13,142 nt of DNA from JAGOTP01 sp964359565 (GTDB lineage: Bacteria > Patescibacteriota > Patescibacteriia > 2-12-FULL-60-25), in the NCBI GenBank assembly GCA_964359565.1, contig CAYHTN010000037.1, forward strand, positions 1-13,142, given 5' to 3'. Positions 11,822 to 13,142 of this stretch are shown here, in pieces. Position 1 is the first letter of the stretch, and every line of letters starts with the position of its first letter. Both the position numbers and the translations under genes were made by a program. The notes beneath the pieces are model-generated. The model searched no databases, had not been told where the DNA came from, and was given only the letters and a program-made list of their open reading frames with translations.

Positions 11822-12070
11822 ATGCAAAAAATCTCACCTTCAAAGGGACTTCCTCCCATTCAGGCGCTCGGATATGTGGGTGAGTTGTTATTTGATATTA
11901 TTATCCCAACCGCCCTCTGTGCCTGGGGAGGACGATGGATTGATGGACGTTTTGGGATTTCGCCCTTTGGGACGTTGATCGGACTCGTGATTGCTCTCGT
12001 GCTGGTTGCGGTCATCATTCGAAAAAAAGCCGAGGAGCTCCGTCAATTATTTTATCCTAAATCTCAATAA
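11822..12070 (+). CDS. AtpZ/AtpI-like F1Fo ATP synthase accessory membrane protein
   Basis: 82 residues with two membrane segments: about 19-38 (VGELLFDIIIPTALCAWGG) and 46-66 (PFGTLIGLVIALVLVAVII). The hallmark of the AtpZ/AtpI family is the turn between them, here GRWIDGRFGISPFGTLIGLV, followed by a short charged tail (RKKAEELRQLFY). Family members sit at the head of atp operons and are linked to assembly of the c-ring or Mg/Ca transport, though the role is modest. It is the first gene after the atp promoter, 2 nt from atpB. The short size fits AtpZ better than the longer AtpI, so I give no symbol. Confidence 0.85.
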   Translation: MQKISPSKGLPPIQALGYVGELLFDIIIPTALCAWGGRWIDGRFGISPFGTLIGLVIALVLVAVIIRKKAEELRQLFYPKSQ

Positions 12071-12072
12071 CT

Positions 12073-12936
12073 ATGGCAACCATCCCGCATGTCCCGTTGG
12101 CCGCAGAACCGATTGTGAGCATTGGGTCGTTTGCCATTACCAATGCGCTCATCAACGCGTTGATCGTTGCGATCGGACTGATGCTTTTTAGTTTTTTTCT
12201 ACGACGACGCTTGCGAGAGATTCCTGGACGTCTACAATCAGCGGTTGAAATCTTATTTGAATTCCTGCTTGAATTTTTTGATAAAGTCACGAAGGATCGC
12301 GAACGGTCGCGCAAATGTTTCCCCGTCGTCGCCACCTTTTTTATTTTTATCCTTCTTTCAAATTGGTTTGGATTATTGCCAGGAACCGGTTCCATTGGCG
12401 TTTGGCAGGAGCTTCATGGAGAACGTGTCTTGTTTCCCATTCTTCGTCCGGCGAACAGTGATTTGAATTTAACGATTGCGATGTCTCTTGCATCGGTTTT
12501 TGCTTCCCATCTTTTCGGAATCATCGCCATCGGTTTTTGGACCCATGCGAACAAGTTCATTCAATTAGGAACGATCTGGAAGGCGGTCAAAACTTTTAAT
12601 CCCGTCAAGATCTTAGTCTCTCTGGTCGAATTCATCGTTGGCTTGATCGAAATTTTTGGAGAGATCGCGAAGGTTGCCTCGCTTTCACTGCGTTTATTCG
12701 GAAATATTTTTGCCGGTGAAGTTCTCATCACGGTGATCGGTTCGCTTGCGGCCTTCTTGGCCCCACTTCCATTCATGGCGATTGAACTTTTAGTCGGCTT
12801 AGTTCAAGCGACAGTGTTCTCTGTCCTGACCTTGGTGTATATGAATCTCATGATGTCTGCTCCGCACGGTTCTCATGACGACAAGCACACCAATACTCAT
12901 GCTCCTGAAACTGCTACCTCTCCTTCCAGTTATTGA
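12073..12936 (+). CDS. atpB: F1Fo ATP synthase subunit a
   Basis: 287 residues, integral membrane. Subunit a forms the two proton half-channels next to the c-ring. The start IPHVPLAAEPIVSIGSFAIT is typical of the family. The diagnostic helix SLSLRLFGNIFAGEVLI (204-219) carries the essential arginine, Arg207 (E. coli Arg210), and Glu216 (E. coli Glu219). The last helix, MAIELLVGLVQATVFSVLTL (235-254), has Glu238 where E. coli has His245, and keeps Gln245 (E. coli Gln252). A polar tail after the last helix (262-287) contains four His and several Ser/Thr. ATG lies 2 nt after the preceding stop without a Shine-Dalgarno, implying translational coupling. A 122-nt gap precedes atpE. Confidence 0.97.
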   Translation: MATIPHVPLAAEPIVSIGSFAITNALINALIVAIGLMLFSFFLRRRLREIPGRLQSAVEILFEFLLEFFDKVTKDRERSRKCFPVVATFFIFILLSNWFGLLPGTGSIGVWQELHGERVLFPILRPANSDLNLTIAMSLASVFASHLFGIIAIGFWTHANKFIQLGTIWKAVKTFNPVKILVSLVEFIVGLIEIFGEIAKVASLSLRLFGNIFAGEVLITVIGSLAAFLAPLPFMAIELLVGLVQATVFSVLTLVYMNLMMSAPHGSHDDKHTNTHAPETATSPSSY

Positions 12937-13000
12937 GGAGAGTGGGGACCCTGTCTCTCTGAGGCGAGGTGCCGTACTCATCCTTAATCCCTGTCTTGGA

Positions 13001-13036
13001 CGACGACGTTAAAAAACCTCCCTCCCTTTTTCGTCG
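13001..13036 (+). other. Possible stem-loop in the atpB-atpE gap
   Basis: CGACGA (13001-13006) can pair with TCGTCG (13031-13036); inside, part of the A-run 13011-13016 can pair with the T-run 13027-13030 around a loop CCTCCCTCCC, leaving a bulge. It ends 22 nt before the atpE start and lacks a following T-run, so it is not a standard terminator. It might be an RNA-processing or translation-tuning element; it may also be chance. Confidence 0.3.
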
Positions 13037-13058
13037 AATCAAAAAGACAGAGTCTTCT

Positions 13059-13142
13059 ATGGACGCTTCACTTGTCCCTATCATTGTCAAAGGTGCTACG
13101 ATCGCGATCGGCGGTCTCATGCCGGCTTACTCCATCGGGAAG
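13059..13142 (+). CDS. atpE: F1Fo ATP synthase subunit c (3' partial)
   Basis: Only the first 28 codons are present; the window ends inside the gene. The fragment MDASLVPIIVKGATIAIGGL followed by MPAYSIGK fits the first helix and glycine-rich stretch of subunit c (compare the usual G-L-A-x-G-L-A-A-I-G-P-x-x-G-x-G). The second helix with the ion-binding carboxylate is beyond the edge, so proton versus sodium use cannot be judged. Order after atpB is canonical. No clear Shine-Dalgarno; the bases before the ATG are GACAGAGTCTTCT. Confidence 0.85.
   Translation, partial: MDASLVPIIVKGATIAIGGLMPAYSIGK

Noticed and set aside
13001..13036. atpB-atpE stem as an intrinsic terminator
   Set aside because: The stem is short and bulged, the T-run is inside rather than after it, and it would split a canonical operon.
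1..13142. TGA-recoded genetic code (Gracilibacteria/SR1 type)
   Set aside because: TGA ends murG, the glycosyltransferase gene and atpB at the expected protein ends, and no gene needs read-through.

Overview
This window looks like chromosomal DNA of a candidate-phyla bacterium (Patescibacteria/CPR-like; inferred, no 16S or marker tree is possible here). The reasons are a very large exported protein ending in a repeated YG-x-x-P / W motif of the kind seen at the C-termini of large CPR surface proteins, a MurG with the variant loop GGGTGS, no recognisable Shine-Dalgarno sequence before any of six starts, very short predicted 5' leaders, and a bacterial translin-family gene. TGA ends several genes and is never needed as a sense codon, so the recoded (TGA = Gly) CPR lineages are unlikely.

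Layout. 1-910: 3' part of murG (peptidoglycan lipid II synthesis), running in from the left edge. 911-1085: intergenic, with an extended -10 promoter. 1086-9671: one uninterrupted 2861-codon gene for an exported mosaic protein. It has a signal peptide, then putative-Ig, IPT/TIG, FN3-like and SbsA/Big_5-type Ig-like modules, a tandem run of six carboxypeptidase-regulatory-like repeats, a ZU5-like segment, an FN3 domain, a Gly then Ser/Thr/Pro linker, and an Arg/Glu-rich C-terminal domain. It is followed by a perfect 11-bp stem terminator shared with a convergent tRNA-Lys(UUU) on the minus strand (9723-9798).

Divergent from the tRNA, 9922-11657 holds a tight two-gene unit: a translin/TRAX-family protein that keeps the three acidic residues of the nuclease site, and a GT28 diacylglycerol glycosyltransferase (MGDG synthase/UgtP type). 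From 11778 a clear sigma70-type promoter drives the start of the F1Fo ATP synthase operon: an AtpZ/AtpI-like protein, subunit a (atpB), and, after a 122-nt gap, subunit c (atpE), which runs off the right edge.

Together the genes cover the cell envelope (lipid II, glycolipid, a giant surface protein), membrane energetics and RNA biology. The least expected items are the translin-family gene beside tRNA-Lys, the giant protein with all 20 mature cysteines in local pairs and a three-unit C-terminal motif, and an 8-bp palindrome (CTTGCAAG) found three times, only in promoter regions.
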